Origin: Piscirickettsiaceae bacterium | Lineage (GTDB): Bacteria; Pseudomonadota; Gammaproteobacteria; Methylococcales; Cycloclasticaceae | DNA length: 41,648 nt | Reading direction: 5' to 3' | Assembly: GCA_002401365.1 (NCBI GenBank) | Contig: NVSW01000001.1 | Span: forward strand, 26,800 to 68,447 | Part shown: piece after piece, positions 19,653-30,072 of the stretch | Position numbering within the stretch: position 1 is the first letter of the stretch | How the letters are laid out: every line of letters begins with the position of its first letter | Program-made: the position numbers and the translations under genes | Notes under the pieces: model-generated | What the model was told of the DNA's origin: nothing | Seen by the model: the letters and a program-made list of their open reading frames with translations, nothing else | Databases searched by the model: none

Positions 19653-19852
19653 TAAGAAAGAGCTTAGGTGAACGGGTGATTCCAACGTTTATGTAGTAGC
19701 TATATAAAAAAGATAAGCAGCCCCATGCTAGGTTATTGACGGTGCCTTTTTAAAGCTAAAAGGCGGGTAGAATAGGGTCGTTGAATAACGCTCCACTTAT
19801 AATGTTCACACAGTCCCGCGTGCTTTGAGAGGGAGTTAACTTGATTTGAGCG

Positions 19853-20299
19853 CTAAGCGGTTTGATAAAAAACGCTGTAGTCTGATAGTTTGCTTAGAGC
19901 CAGTTCAGCTTTTTTTTCGTTAGCTAGTTCCATTGAATCAAAGCCCACACGAGTTAAATATAGAGCTTGGTCGGGTAGTACGTCGCCAACAGCCCTTATT
20001 TCATGTTTAAAATTGTATTGTTGGCGTAAACGCTTGGCGAGCGAATAGCCTCGACCATCGGTAAACACGGGGATGTTGATAGCAATTAGTGAAATGTGCT
20101 CTAGCGCGTCAGAAAAATCATCAATATGGGTGTCTCCACTCACTAGCAAGCCAAGCTCTTGGTTGTTTGTAACTAGGCGGCTTTTATGTTCTAGCCAATA
20201 CTCTAAGCTAACGATATTACGACTCTTTGCAAGTTCTTCGTCAGCTGATCGGTAGCGCCACGTATCTGTTTGTATGCGGTTGTTTTTAATGAGTGTCAT
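19853..20299 (-). CDS. DUF934-family protein, associated with sulfite reductase
   Basis: MTLIKNNRIQTDTWRY...DGRGYSLAKRLRQQYNFKHEIRAVGDVLPDQALYLTRVGFDSMEL. Track start 20407 is inside the upstream gene; ATG 20299 gives a 14-nt overlap. Confidence 0.88.
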   Translation of the reverse strand: MTLIKNNRIQTDTWRYRSADEELAKSRNIVSLEYWLEHKSRLVTNNQELGLLVSGDTHIDDFSDALEHISLIAINIPVFTDGRGYSLAKRLRQQYNFKHEIRAVGDVLPDQALYLTRVGFDSMELANEKKAELALSKLSDYSVFYQTA

Positions 20300-21965
20300 A
20301 GACGCTGTCCTTGAAGGGTTGTAAGCCAATGCGCTCAAGGGTCTTAGCAAAGGGCTCGTCGTCGATACGGTGTTCTTTATAAACGTTAACAATTGTATCA
20401 ATGGCATCTACAACGTTTTCCTTCGCAATAGCCTTGCCAAGTCGATCACCCAGTTTACTATTGTGACTGTCTGAGCCGCCCAGTGTTAGCTGGTACCACT
20501 GCTCGCCTTTTTTATCGACGCCTAGGATGCCAATTTCGCCAATACTATGGTGGCCACAGCCATTCATGCAACCGGACATTTTTAGGCTGATGTTGCCTGT
20601 ATCAATAGCCCTGTTGTTGAATCGTTTTGTAATGCCAGCTGCGATATCAATTGAACTGGCATTAGCTAGACTACAAAAATCCAAACCAGGGCAGCAGATC
20701 ATATCGGTGATGGTGCCGATGTTTGGGGTGGCTAGATCTAGACTTTTAAGCCGTTTCCACAGTGGATATAGGTCGCTTTTACGTACGTCTGTTAGGGCAA
20801 TATTTTGCTCGTGTGTGGTCCTTATTTGCCCAAAACTGTAGCGGTCAGATATGTCCGCTAAATTTTTCATTTGTTGGTCGGTAATGTCGCCGGGGGCTCT
20901 GTTTGGTGATTTTAGTGATACAAATACAACGTTATAGGCAGAATGCTTATGTTCAGCCGTGTTCTGCTCAGCCCATTGTTTAAACAATGGATCATTATTG
21001 AGATGCTCAGTGAATGAAGGGTCTTCCGAACTGGCTTGATAAGGCGGTGGGGCAAAATGTGACTTTACGCGCTGAATATCATCTTGGCTTAACTTTAATG
21101 GACCATCCTTAATGGATCGCCATTCTGTTTCTACTTGTTGTTTGAATTTTTCTAAACCGGTTTCCCGTACGAGAATTTTAATTCTAGCTTTGTATTTATT
21201 ATCTCTACGCCCAAACAGGTTATAGGTTCTTAAAATAGCTTCGGAATAGGAAAGGATGTCTTCTTCAGCAATAAAGGTGTTGATGACTTGGCCAATTACA
21301 GGTGTTCTTCCGAGGCCGCCACCAACTAGAACTTCAAAGCCAATGTTGCCATCGGCACCTTTTTTCATATTCAAACCAATATCGTGAACTTGAGTTGCGG
21401 CACGGTCTTTAGGAGAGCCACTAACGGCAAATTTAAATTTACGTGGCAAATAGGAAAACTCTGGATGTAACGTGGCCCACTGGCGAATAATTTCGCAATA
21501 TGGGCGCGGGTCTTCGATCTCATCGGCACATACGCCTGCAAGCGGATCGCAAGTTATGTTGCGGATGCAGTTGCCACTACTTTGAATGGCGTGCATTTGA
21601 ACAGTTGCTAAATCAGCAAGAATATCAGGTACTTGTTCAAGTTTAGGCCAGTTAAATTGAATATTTTGGCGGGTGCTAATATGGCCATAGTTTTTATCAT
21701 ACTTATTGGCAATATGGCCTAACATGCGCAGTTGTTTACTCGATAGCAAACCATAAGGTATATTGACTCGCAACATTGGTGCGTGAGTTTGAATGTATAG
21801 ACCATTCATTAAACGTAGGGGGCGAAACTGTTCTTCGCTGAGGTCACCGTTTAAAAAGCGCTTGGTTTGATCGCGAAACTCTTCAACGCGTTCGTTGATA
21901 AGTGTTTGATCAAGTTCGTTATACTGGTACATGGTATTATATATAGGCGCTTTGCTTATTTTCAA
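20286..21965 (-). CDS. cysI: Single-subunit nitrite/sulfite reductase (siroheme, 4Fe-4S)
   Basis: 559 aa; TRQNIQFNW, CCPGLDFC (Cx5C) and KMSGCMNGCGHH (Cx3C) siroheme/Fe-S ligands. Confidence 0.9.
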   Translation of the reverse strand: MKISKAPIYNTMYQYNELDQTLINERVEEFRDQTKRFLNGDLSEEQFRPLRLMNGLYIQTHAPMLRVNIPYGLLSSKQLRMLGHIANKYDKNYGHISTRQNIQFNWPKLEQVPDILADLATVQMHAIQSSGNCIRNITCDPLAGVCADEIEDPRPYCEIIRQWATLHPEFSYLPRKFKFAVSGSPKDRAATQVHDIGLNMKKGADGNIGFEVLVGGGLGRTPVIGQVINTFIAEEDILSYSEAILRTYNLFGRRDNKYKARIKILVRETGLEKFKQQVETEWRSIKDGPLKLSQDDIQRVKSHFAPPPYQASSEDPSFTEHLNNDPLFKQWAEQNTAEHKHSAYNVVFVSLKSPNRAPGDITDQQMKNLADISDRYSFGQIRTTHEQNIALTDVRKSDLYPLWKRLKSLDLATPNIGTITDMICCPGLDFCSLANASSIDIAAGITKRFNNRAIDTGNISLKMSGCMNGCGHHSIGEIGILGVDKKGEQWYQLTLGGSDSHNSKLGDRLGKAIAKENVVDAIDTIVNVYKEHRIDDEPFAKTLERIGLQPFKDSVYDTH

Positions 21966-22050
21966 CAGGAGAAGGACGAGTGAATATAAAGCCTTTCTCT
22001 TATAATTAAAAATACTATTAATCGATATTTATATAACTATTTAGAATAAA

Positions 22051-23190
22051 GTGTTAAATAATTCTACTAATACCGTTGGGCTTGTGGCCCCTCAAACCAT
22101 GCACTTTGATGAAGCATTAATGCTTGAGTGCGGGAAAACTATTGAACAATACGACATTGTTTATGAGGCGTATGGCAGGTTGAATGAAAAAGCGGATAAC
22201 GCGATATTGGTTTGCCATGCCTTGTCGGCAGACCACCATGCAGCGGGTTATCATAGTGAGAATGATAAAAAACCCGGTTGGTGGGATATTTGTATCGGCC
22301 CGGGAAAAGCGATTGATACAAATCGTTTTTTTGTCGTATCGCCTAGCAATTTGGGGCACTGTAGTGGCTCAACAGGGCCGCGTAGTATTGATCCAAAAAC
22401 GGCTAAAGCCTATGGCCCTGATTTTCCAATAGTAACGGTAAGAGATTGGGTTAAATACCAAAAGAGGCTGGCGGATCGGCTAGGTATAAAACAATGGGCG
22501 GCGGTAGCTGGTGGTAGTTTAGGCGGCATGCAAGCGCTGCAATGGGCGATTGAATACCCCGATGCAATTAGGCATGCGGTTGTGATTGCCTCTGCGCCAA
22601 AGTTGTCGGCGCAAAATATCGCATTTAATGCCGTGGCGCGACAAGCTATTATGAGTGACCCAAGTTTTTACGATGGCCGTTATTATGATTATGACACGGT
22701 TCCTACGAGCGGCCTTAAAGTTGCTCGAATGCTCGGGCATATAACGTATTTGTCTGATGATGCAATGGGCGATAAGTTTGGCAGGGCATTGAAGAACGAA
22801 CAGCTAAATTACAACTATGGCGTGGAGTTTGAAGTAGAAAGCTACCTGCGATATCAGGGCGAGTCTTTTGCGAATAGGTTTGATGCCAACACGTATTTAT
22901 TGATGACTAAAGCGTTGGATTACTTTGACCCAGCGGCAAAAGAGAACGGTGATTTGTCTGCGGTATTCGAAAAAGTAAAAGCAAAATTCTTCTTAGCGTC
23001 TTTTACCACGGATTGGCGTTTCTCACCTGAACGATCAAGAGAAATAGTAAGTGCACTAACCGATGCTAAACGAGACGTGAGCTACTTGGAGTTTGAATCA
23101 AATCACGGGCATGATGCATTTTTAGTAGAGAATGATGACTATATTGATGCATTTAGTGCATATATGAATAATATTGAGGTATCTAAGTGA
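22051..23190 (+). CDS. metX: Homoserine O-acyltransferase (MetX)
   Basis: 379 aa alpha/beta hydrolase; [40 protein letters not shown] start. Confidence 0.96.
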   Translation: MLNNSTNTVGLVAPQTMHFDEALMLECGKTIEQYDIVYEAYGRLNEKADNAILVCHALSADHHAAGYHSENDKKPGWWDICIGPGKAIDTNRFFVVSPSNLGHCSGSTGPRSIDPKTAKAYGPDFPIVTVRDWVKYQKRLADRLGIKQWAAVAGGSLGGMQALQWAIEYPDAIRHAVVIASAPKLSAQNIAFNAVARQAIMSDPSFYDGRYYDYDTVPTSGLKVARMLGHITYLSDDAMGDKFGRALKNEQLNYNYGVEFEVESYLRYQGESFANRFDANTYLLMTKALDYFDPAAKENGDLSAVFEKVKAKFFLASFTTDWRFSPERSREIVSALTDAKRDVSYLEFESNHGHDAFLVENDDYIDAFSAYMNNIEVSK

Positions 23191-23789
23191 AAAAATTGAG
23201 ACCCGAATTACAAACCATTTGTGATTGGGTGGAACCGGGTTCTCGAGTATTGGATTTAGGCTGTGGTGACGGCGCCCTTCTGCAATGGCTGGAACAACAC
23301 CGTGATACTACAGGGTACGGCGTTGAAATAGACCGAGGGAACGTACTCAGTTGTGTTAAAAAAAACGTTAACATTATTCAAGCAGATTTAGACGCAGGGT
23401 TAACAGATTTTGCGGACGCGTCGTTTGATTACGTTATTATGACGCAGGCATTGCAAGCGCTACACCGTCCTGATAAAACATTGGCGGAAATGATTCGAGT
23501 CGGTCGACAAAGTATTGTTACGTTTCCCAATTTTGGTTTATGGAAGCATCGGCTTTATTTAACCATGAACGGTCGTATGCCCGTTTCCAAAGCATTGCCC
23601 GCACAGTGGTATGACACGCAAAACATACACTTGTGTACGGTTAATGACTTTGAACGTTTTTGTGCTGATCATGCTATGGTGATTGCAAAAAGAGATTTAG
23701 TGGATTATTCGCACCGCCCTAATGCGCTGATGAAATTATGGCCGAATCTTTTTGGCGAAGTGGCTTTGTATCAAATTAATGGGAAGTAG
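23187..23789 (+). CDS. metW: Methionine biosynthesis protein MetW (SAM methyltransferase fold)
   Basis: 200 aa; [36 protein letters not shown]; 4-nt overlap with metX. Confidence 0.96.
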   Translation: MKKLRPELQTICDWVEPGSRVLDLGCGDGALLQWLEQHRDTTGYGVEIDRGNVLSCVKKNVNIIQADLDAGLTDFADASFDYVIMTQALQALHRPDKTLAEMIRVGRQSIVTFPNFGLWKHRLYLTMNGRMPVSKALPAQWYDTQNIHLCTVNDFERFCADHAMVIAKRDLVDYSHRPNALMKLWPNLFGEVALYQINGK

Positions 23790-23790
23790 A

Positions 23791-24231
23791 ATGTCGATAA
23801 AAAAAGTTTGTTTGTTATTAGTATTCTTGGTGCCGGTAAATAGCGTAGCCGAAAATGCCTATGATTTTGGTGACTATGTTGTCTATTACAATGCATTCAC
23901 TGCCGACACATTGCCGCCGCAAATGGCAACGGCTTATGGCATACTAAGAAGCAAATATAAAGGTGTTTTGAACCTGTCTATTCAGAAGAAGCAGAACCCC
24001 GGTAAGTTGCCGCAACCCGTCAGTGCAGATGTTAAAGTAATGGCGACAAATCTTGTGGGTCAGTTAAAAAACTTAGACTTAAGAAAGGTAACGGAAGGCA
24101 AGGCAATTTACTACATCAGTGAATTTCGAATTTCGCATAAAGAGCGCGTAACGTTTAATGTTACCCTGATGCCGCAAGGAGAAACTAAGGCACTTGAATT
24201 AAAGTTTACACGACAATTTTATATTGACTGA
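23791..24231 (+). CDS. DUF4426-type exported protein
   Basis: Signal peptide MSIKKVCLLLVFLVPVNSVAENA, then FGDYVVYYNAFTADTLPPQMATAYGI; directly after metXW as commonly seen. ATG 23791 preferred to track 23752. Confidence 0.8.
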   Translation: MSIKKVCLLLVFLVPVNSVAENAYDFGDYVVYYNAFTADTLPPQMATAYGILRSKYKGVLNLSIQKKQNPGKLPQPVSADVKVMATNLVGQLKNLDLRKVTEGKAIYYISEFRISHKERVTFNVTLMPQGETKALELKFTRQFYID

Positions 24232-24310
24232 TATAAAGTTTAATTGGATTTGATTGAAAATACCGGCAATTTAAAGCTGAATTAAGCGGGGGGTTGCTTT
24301 TTAATCCGCT

Positions 24311-25870
24311 TCAATGAAACTTATGCCCTTTGGGTATAAAGCGTTTATTTGCACAAATAATTAATATTAAAACAGGAACGCCTAACAGCGCAGTGATGAT
24401 AAAGAACTGCTCGTATCCTATAGACTCTACCATTGAGCCAGAATAGCCACCCAATACTTTAGGCAGTAGCGTCATTAACGAACTAAAAATTGCGTATTGA
24501 ACCGCGGTAAACGAAATATTAGTTAGGCTAGATAAAAAGGCAATGAACGCCGCGCTTGCTAAACCGGCGGAAAGGTTGTCTGCTGAAATAACTAAATAGA
24601 GCATAGGTATATTGTGGCCAGCTTGCGCAAGTAGCATGAATAATAGATTGGTTACGGCAGATAGTACGGCGCCAAGAAACAGAATTCGCATGACGTCGAA
24701 ACGTAATACCAAAATACCACCAAGAAAACCACCGACCAGTGTCATCACAAGGCCAAAGGTTTTAACAACACCAGCAATTTCGGGTTTTGTGAAACCGAGG
24801 TCTTGGTAAAAAATATTAGAAATAACCCCGAGTACAATATCTGAAATACGGTACAGACCAATAAGCGCGAGCAGTAGCCAAGCGAGGGACGCGCCATATC
24901 GGTTGAAGAAATCTTTAACCGGTTCAAGGTAGCTTTTAGAGACAAGAGTGTAGGAAATAGTATTACTTGTGACTAGAAGTTTGGCGCATAGGCTGGCAGC
25001 TAAAAGACCACAGCCTAGCCGTAAACATTCCACCAAAAAAGAGGCTAGAGGCTGATTGGATAGAGTTTTAGCCAACATATTTTTTGCGTCAACTGCAACA
25101 CTTGAGCTGACATAATAAGTAGCAATAAAACTGCTGATAGCTAAGGAGAATAGAATTAAAAGTTGGACATGATCGCGCTTATCATGAAACACAACGTCGC
25201 CACCTGTTTTGCTTGGCTCGCGAATAAGGAGCGTGGTGATAACACCAATCAGCATAACAGCTGCCATCGATAAGTAAGTCCATCGCCAAGCAGAATAACT
25301 GTATTCAGCTAAGTTAGAGCCATAATAACTGGCTAACAGCAAAGCGCCCGCTCCGGAGATGATCATGCCAATACGGTATCCCGCAATATAGCTAGATGAC
25401 ATCAGCGCTTGCAGCTCATTATTAGCGGATTCGATGCGAAAGGCATCAATAACAATATCTTGAGTGGCGGACGAAAAGCCCAGCAAAATGGCGGCAAAGG
25501 CCATCAGCGTAAGGCTGTCTTGCGCGGGATTTAATGAAGCCATTAAGATAATGGCCAGCATAATCATAAGTTGTGAAAATAATATCCAACCGCGCCGCTG
25601 ACCAAGCCAAGCAGTAAAAATAGGCAATGGTAATTTATCTACCAACGGCGCCCAAACAAATTTGAATGAATAGCCCAAGGCTGCCCAGCTAAAGTAAGTA
25701 ACCGTTGCGCGTTCAATACCCGCTTCGCGTAGCCATAAGCCAAGTGACGAAAAGATAAGTAATAGTGGAATACCTGCCGAAATCCCCAAAAACAACATGG
25801 TGACGACTTGCGGTTGTGTAAAAGCCCGTAAGGAGTTTAGCCAGCTTATTTGAGGTGTAGATTGAGGCAT
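24311..25870 (-). CDS. ampG: AmpG-like MFS muropeptide transporter
   Basis: 519 aa; MLFLGISAGIPLLLIFSSLGLWLREAGIERATVTYFSWAALGYSFKFVWAPLVD, SATQDIVIDAFRIE. Confidence 0.9.
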   Translation of the reverse strand: MPQSTPQISWLNSLRAFTQPQVVTMLFLGISAGIPLLLIFSSLGLWLREAGIERATVTYFSWAALGYSFKFVWAPLVDKLPLPIFTAWLGQRRGWILFSQLMIMLAIILMASLNPAQDSLTLMAFAAILLGFSSATQDIVIDAFRIESANNELQALMSSSYIAGYRIGMIISGAGALLLASYYGSNLAEYSYSAWRWTYLSMAAVMLIGVITTLLIREPSKTGGDVVFHDKRDHVQLLILFSLAISSFIATYYVSSSVAVDAKNMLAKTLSNQPLASFLVECLRLGCGLLAASLCAKLLVTSNTISYTLVSKSYLEPVKDFFNRYGASLAWLLLALIGLYRISDIVLGVISNIFYQDLGFTKPEIAGVVKTFGLVMTLVGGFLGGILVLRFDVMRILFLGAVLSAVTNLLFMLLAQAGHNIPMLYLVISADNLSAGLASAAFIAFLSSLTNISFTAVQYAIFSSLMTLLPKVLGGYSGSMVESIGYEQFFIITALLGVPVLILIICANKRFIPKGHKFH

Positions 25871-25872
25871 TG

Positions 25873-26649
25873 TTAATCGACGTTAATATCGTAATCGATT
25901 ATTAGAGGAGCGTGATCTGAAAAGCGTTCCTCTTTATAAATGGATGCCCCCGTCACTGAGGCTTTTAGGTTGTCCGAAATGACGTGATAATCAATTCGCC
26001 AGCCGGTATTATTTGCCCATGCTTGCCCGCGGTTGGACCACCAAGTGTACTGTTCGGGGTCTTGATTGACTAAGCGAAAAGCATCGCCCCAGCCCTCATC
26101 AGCAAATAATTTGTCCATCCAAGCGCGCTCTTCAGGTAAGAAGCCAGAGTTTTTTTGGTTCCCTCGCCAATTCTTAATATCAATTTTTTTGTGTGCAATA
26201 TTCCAATCGCCGCAAATAATATGCTTGTTCCCATCCTTCTGTTTTTCAAGTAACACCGGCATTAGTCGATCCATTAAGTCGTATTTAAAGGCTTGGCGCT
26301 CTTCCTTCGATGAGCCGGATGGCATGTAAATAGAGGATACGGAAAGGTCGCCAAACACGGCTTCAATAAAGCGACCTTCGCTATCAAAATCTTGCCAGCC
26401 AATGGCTTTGCTAACAAGGTCGGGTTTTTGTTTGGAAAACAGCGCCACACCGCTATAACCCTTTTTTTCTGCAGGATGGTAGAAACAGTGATAATTACTG
26501 GGCCAAAATGCATCCGTTGTGAGCTGATCTTCTTGCGCTTTAATTTCTTGCAGACAAAGAACGTCTGCATCCAGTTCTTTCATCCAATTAAAAAAGCCTT
26601 TTCGTTCGCCAGCTCGGATGCCGTTTATATTTAATGAAACAATTTTCAT
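25873..26649 (-). CDS. xthA: Exodeoxyribonuclease III
   Basis: MKIVSLNINGIRAGERKGFFNWM, CLQEIKAQ, GDWNIAH, WRIDYHVIS, SDHAPLIIDYD. ATG 26649 preferred to 26685. Confidence 0.94.
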   Translation of the reverse strand: MKIVSLNINGIRAGERKGFFNWMKELDADVLCLQEIKAQEDQLTTDAFWPSNYHCFYHPAEKKGYSGVALFSKQKPDLVSKAIGWQDFDSEGRFIEAVFGDLSVSSIYMPSGSSKEERQAFKYDLMDRLMPVLLEKQKDGNKHIICGDWNIAHKKIDIKNWRGNQKNSGFLPEERAWMDKLFADEGWGDAFRLVNQDPEQYTWWSNRGQAWANNTGWRIDYHVISDNLKASVTGASIYKEERFSDHAPLIIDYDINVD

Positions 26650-26776
26650 GGCAAAATTATTGAAATAATACAAAGACGGTATCATACCGTAGACACTGTA
26701 TGAAATAAGCTGAATTAATGAGAGGATGCTTTATCTTCCATTTAGAGGGGACTTAAGCCCTTTAGTAGTAAAGCAC

Positions 26777-26805
26777 TTGATTAACGTTGCTAAATTTCGT
26801 ATCAT
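26777..26805 (+). promoter_or_regulatory. Putative sigma70 promoter of rpmE
   Basis: TTGATT - 17 nt - TATCAT, about 50 nt before rpmE ATG. Confidence 0.55.
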
Positions 26806-26855
26806 TCGCGACCGAACAAAAAGGATGGCAACGTCCAGTATTGCTAGAGATTACT

Positions 26856-27062
26856 ATGAAACCAGAAACGCACCCAGAATATCACGAAATTTCAGTTGCT
26901 TGCAGTTGCGGCAATAGTTTTAAAACAAAATCAACACTAAATAAAGAAGAGCTGCATGTTGAAGCATGTTCTTTATGCCACCCGTTTTACACCGGGAAGC
27001 AAAGAATTGTTGATACAGCAGGTCGAGTTGATAAATTTAACAAACGTTATCAGCGCGGATAA
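26856..27062 (+). CDS. rpmE: Ribosomal protein L31 (zinc-binding type)
   Basis: [27 protein letters not shown]...[31 protein letters not shown] with four-Cys set; track start 26787 is too far upstream. Confidence 0.97.
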   Translation: MKPETHPEYHEISVACSCGNSFKTKSTLNKEELHVEACSLCHPFYTGKQRIVDTAGRVDKFNKRYQRG

Positions 27063-27087
27063 GCTGTTAAATTATTGTTTTGAATTT

Positions 27088-27118
27088 AAAAGGCCACCGT
27101 TTAGGTGGCTTTTTTTTT
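27088..27118 (+). terminator. Rho-independent terminator downstream of rpmE
   Basis: GGCCACC-GTTTA-GGTGGCT followed by T-tract. Confidence 0.88.
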
Positions 27119-27168
27119 GCTAGAGAGATTAGAATAGAGGTGTATAAGTAAGGTCGCGGGGTCGTTAA

Positions 27169-28623
27169 ATGGGGTTTATCAAGGTTGTTTTGCTATTGAG
27201 CATAGTCGTTGTAGCGGGTTGTGCGGTGAACCCAGCAACGGGCGAACGTGACTTTGTCTTGATGTCTGAAAATGAAGAGTTGGCGCTAGGTAGGCGCTAT
27301 AGCGCAGAAGTTATGAAACAGTATCGGGCATACGATAACCCGATGCTACAAAAATATGTCCAATCGGTCGGTGAGCGTGTTGCAAGGGTTAGCCATCGAA
27401 AGAACTTATTTTATCGGTTTACTTTATTGGATAGCACGCAAGTAAATGCTTTTGCTCTGCCCGGTGGTTATATTTATATTACCCGAGGCTTATTAGTTTA
27501 CTTAAATAGTGAGGCCGAATTGGCCGCTGTTTTGGGTCATGAGTTAGGCCATGTTACAGCGCGCCACTCTGTACGGCAACACAGTATGTCTACGACTACT
27601 AATTTACTAGGTGCGCTTATTTCAGCGGCATCTGGTGTGCAGGGCGCGGGGCAATTAACCAGTCTAATAGGTACGGGAATTGTTAGGGGATATGGCCGTG
27701 AACATGAGTTAGAGGCAGATGGCCTAGGCGTTGATTACCTTGCAAAGGCGGGGTATGACCCAAGGGCGATGGAAAAAGTGATTACAACACTCAAAAACCA
27801 AGAAATTTTCGATAAAAAGTTGGCTAGAGAACAGGGTAGAGAGCCGCGAGCCTATCATGGCGTTTTTTCCACTCATCCGGCAAACGATACTCGGTTGCAG
27901 CAAGTGTTGCGCAAAACAACTAGAAACATTAAGCCTTCGGTAACGCAAGGCGGGCAGGATGTGGCGTTTTTAAAAAGGTTGTCGGGGTTAACGTTTGGGG
28001 ATAGTGAAAAAGATGGCATTACTAAAGGTAATACATTTTATCACTCAGATATTAATTTTAAGTTTTCATTCCCACGACAGTGGCTGCTTGCCAATCGGCC
28101 CAAAAGTATTCAAATAATGGCACCCAAGAACGAAGCCTTTATTCAGATTGAATTACAAGATTTAAATAAGCGGCTGACGCCGCAACAATTTTTAAAAACT
28201 AGATTGGGCATAGAAAAAACGATGTCTCAAAAAACAATAACAGTGGGTGATTACTCGGGCTATAGCGTTGTTACTACAGGTAAAACGCCGTATGGGCAAA
28301 GGAATATAAGGGTGGCAGTATTAGTTGAGAAGAACCGTGTTTTTGTGATTATTGGTTCAGCAAAACAAGCTAACCGTTTTACTTATTTTGATCGTTTATT
28401 CCTAAATACTATTGAGAGCTTTTCAAAGCTAAGTAAGCTCGACCGAAAAAAAGCAGTAGAACTGAGGTTGCAAGTGGTTAAGGCTAGCTCAAGGACAAGG
28501 TTGTTAGTAATTGCAAAAAGCTCACCCATTGCACACCACGTGGAAGATCAGTTACGGCTTCTTAATGGGCTGTTTCCTACCGGAAGTATAAAATCAGGTG
28601 ACCTGATCAAGATAGTCCGCTAG
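27169..28623 (+). CDS. M48-family metalloprotease lipoprotein
   Basis: 484 aa; lipobox VVAGCAVNP, HELGHVTARHSV zinc motif, EHELEADGLGVDYL. Confidence 0.92.
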   Translation: MGFIKVVLLLSIVVVAGCAVNPATGERDFVLMSENEELALGRRYSAEVMKQYRAYDNPMLQKYVQSVGERVARVSHRKNLFYRFTLLDSTQVNAFALPGGYIYITRGLLVYLNSEAELAAVLGHELGHVTARHSVRQHSMSTTTNLLGALISAASGVQGAGQLTSLIGTGIVRGYGREHELEADGLGVDYLAKAGYDPRAMEKVITTLKNQEIFDKKLAREQGREPRAYHGVFSTHPANDTRLQQVLRKTTRNIKPSVTQGGQDVAFLKRLSGLTFGDSEKDGITKGNTFYHSDINFKFSFPRQWLLANRPKSIQIMAPKNEAFIQIELQDLNKRLTPQQFLKTRLGIEKTMSQKTITVGDYSGYSVVTTGKTPYGQRNIRVAVLVEKNRVFVIIGSAKQANRFTYFDRLFLNTIESFSKLSKLDRKKAVELRLQVVKASSRTRLLVIAKSSPIAHHVEDQLRLLNGLFPTGSIKSGDLIKIVR

Positions 28624-28714
28624 AATTGACGGTTCAAGTTTTAATAAAGCAATTGTATTAAATCATCAAATAGGTGGCTTAGTGCGGCTACAATATACAA
28701 ATTAGGGAGTAATA

Positions 28715-30007
28715 ATGCCTCAAGATACACTAACGTTAACTGATAATTCTACCGGTAAAAGCACAGAGTTGCCTTTGCTAACAGGCTCTTTAGGAAACCC
28801 GACTATTGATATAAAAAGTATACCAGGTGATTTGGGTTACTTTACACATGATCCTGGATTTGGCGTAACGGCTAGTTGCGAAAGTGAGATTACATTTATT
28901 GATGGCGATAAGGGAATTTTGCTGTACCGAGGGTACCCGATAGAACAGCTCGCCGATAAAAGCGACTATTTAGAAACGGCGTATTTGTTAATTCACGGTG
29001 AACTTCCTAACGTGCAGGAACTTGAAATCTTTAAAAAGATCATTACTCGGCACACCATGATTAATGAGTCTTTGAAGTCATTTTTTAATGGTTTCAGGCA
29101 TGATGCGCACCCAATGTCGATGATGATGGGTGTTGTTGGCTCACTGGCAGCCTTTTACCACGATGGTTTGAACATGAATGATGAAGAGCATTTAATGATT
29201 TCGGCACATCGTTTAATTTCAAAACTACCGACGATTGCAGCAGCGTGTTACAAGCATTCCATTGGTGAACCTATTGTGTATCCTCGTAATGATTTAAATT
29301 ACTGTGAAAACCTAATACACATGATGTTTTCAGTACCTTGTGAAGAATACGTCGTGAGCCCTACGGCAGCTAATGCGTTAAACTTATTATTTATATTGCA
29401 CGCAGATCATGAGCAAAATGCTAGTACCTCAACTGTTAGACTGGTTGGAAGTACGGGTGCTAACCCATTTGCGTGTATTTCGGCTGGGATTGCTGCACTT
29501 TGGGGGCCGGCACATGGCGGTGCAAATGAAGCTGTATTAGATATGCTTAGTGAAATTGGTTCGGTTGATAATATTCCTAAATACATTGAAAAAGCAAAAG
29601 ATAAAAATGATCCATTTAAACTGATGGGTTTTGGTCATCGGGTCTATAAGAACTTTGATCCACGCGCAACAATCATTCGTAAAGTTTGCTACGAGGTATT
29701 GGAGGAAACGGGTGTGGAAGACCCAATGTTTGACTTAGCAATGAAGCTTGAAGAGGCTGCCTTGAAAGATGACTATTTTGTACAACGTAAACTTTATCCT
29801 AATGTTGATTTTTATTCTGGCGTTATATACAAAGCACTTGGAATTCCTGTGAGCATGTTTACGGTTATGTTTGCCCTTGCAAGAACATCTGGTTGGGTAT
29901 CGCATTGGTTGGAAATGATGGCTGACCCTGATGGCCGCATTGGTCGCCCTCGTCAACTATATAAAGGCGCGGTAAAAAGAGATTATGTTGCGCTTGCTGA
30001 TAGGTAA
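28715..30007 (+). CDS. gltA: Citrate synthase
   Basis: 430 aa; [62 protein letters not shown]. Confidence 0.98.
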   Translation: MPQDTLTLTDNSTGKSTELPLLTGSLGNPTIDIKSIPGDLGYFTHDPGFGVTASCESEITFIDGDKGILLYRGYPIEQLADKSDYLETAYLLIHGELPNVQELEIFKKIITRHTMINESLKSFFNGFRHDAHPMSMMMGVVGSLAAFYHDGLNMNDEEHLMISAHRLISKLPTIAAACYKHSIGEPIVYPRNDLNYCENLIHMMFSVPCEEYVVSPTAANALNLLFILHADHEQNASTSTVRLVGSTGANPFACISAGIAALWGPAHGGANEAVLDMLSEIGSVDNIPKYIEKAKDKNDPFKLMGFGHRVYKNFDPRATIIRKVCYEVLEETGVEDPMFDLAMKLEEAALKDDYFVQRKLYPNVDFYSGVIYKALGIPVSMFTVMFALARTSGWVSHWLEMMADPDGRIGRPRQLYKGAVKRDYVALADR

Positions 30008-30028
30008 GGGTTGAATATACGTGGCTAT

Positions 30029-30058
30029 AAAAAAGGCGCCTATATAAGCGCCTTTTTT
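30029..30058. terminator. Bidirectional terminator between convergent gltA and mrcA
   Basis: AAAAAAGGCGC-CTATATAA-GCGCCTTTTTT, symmetric A/T flanks. Confidence 0.92.
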
Positions 30059-30072
30059 ATGGATCTAATTAC

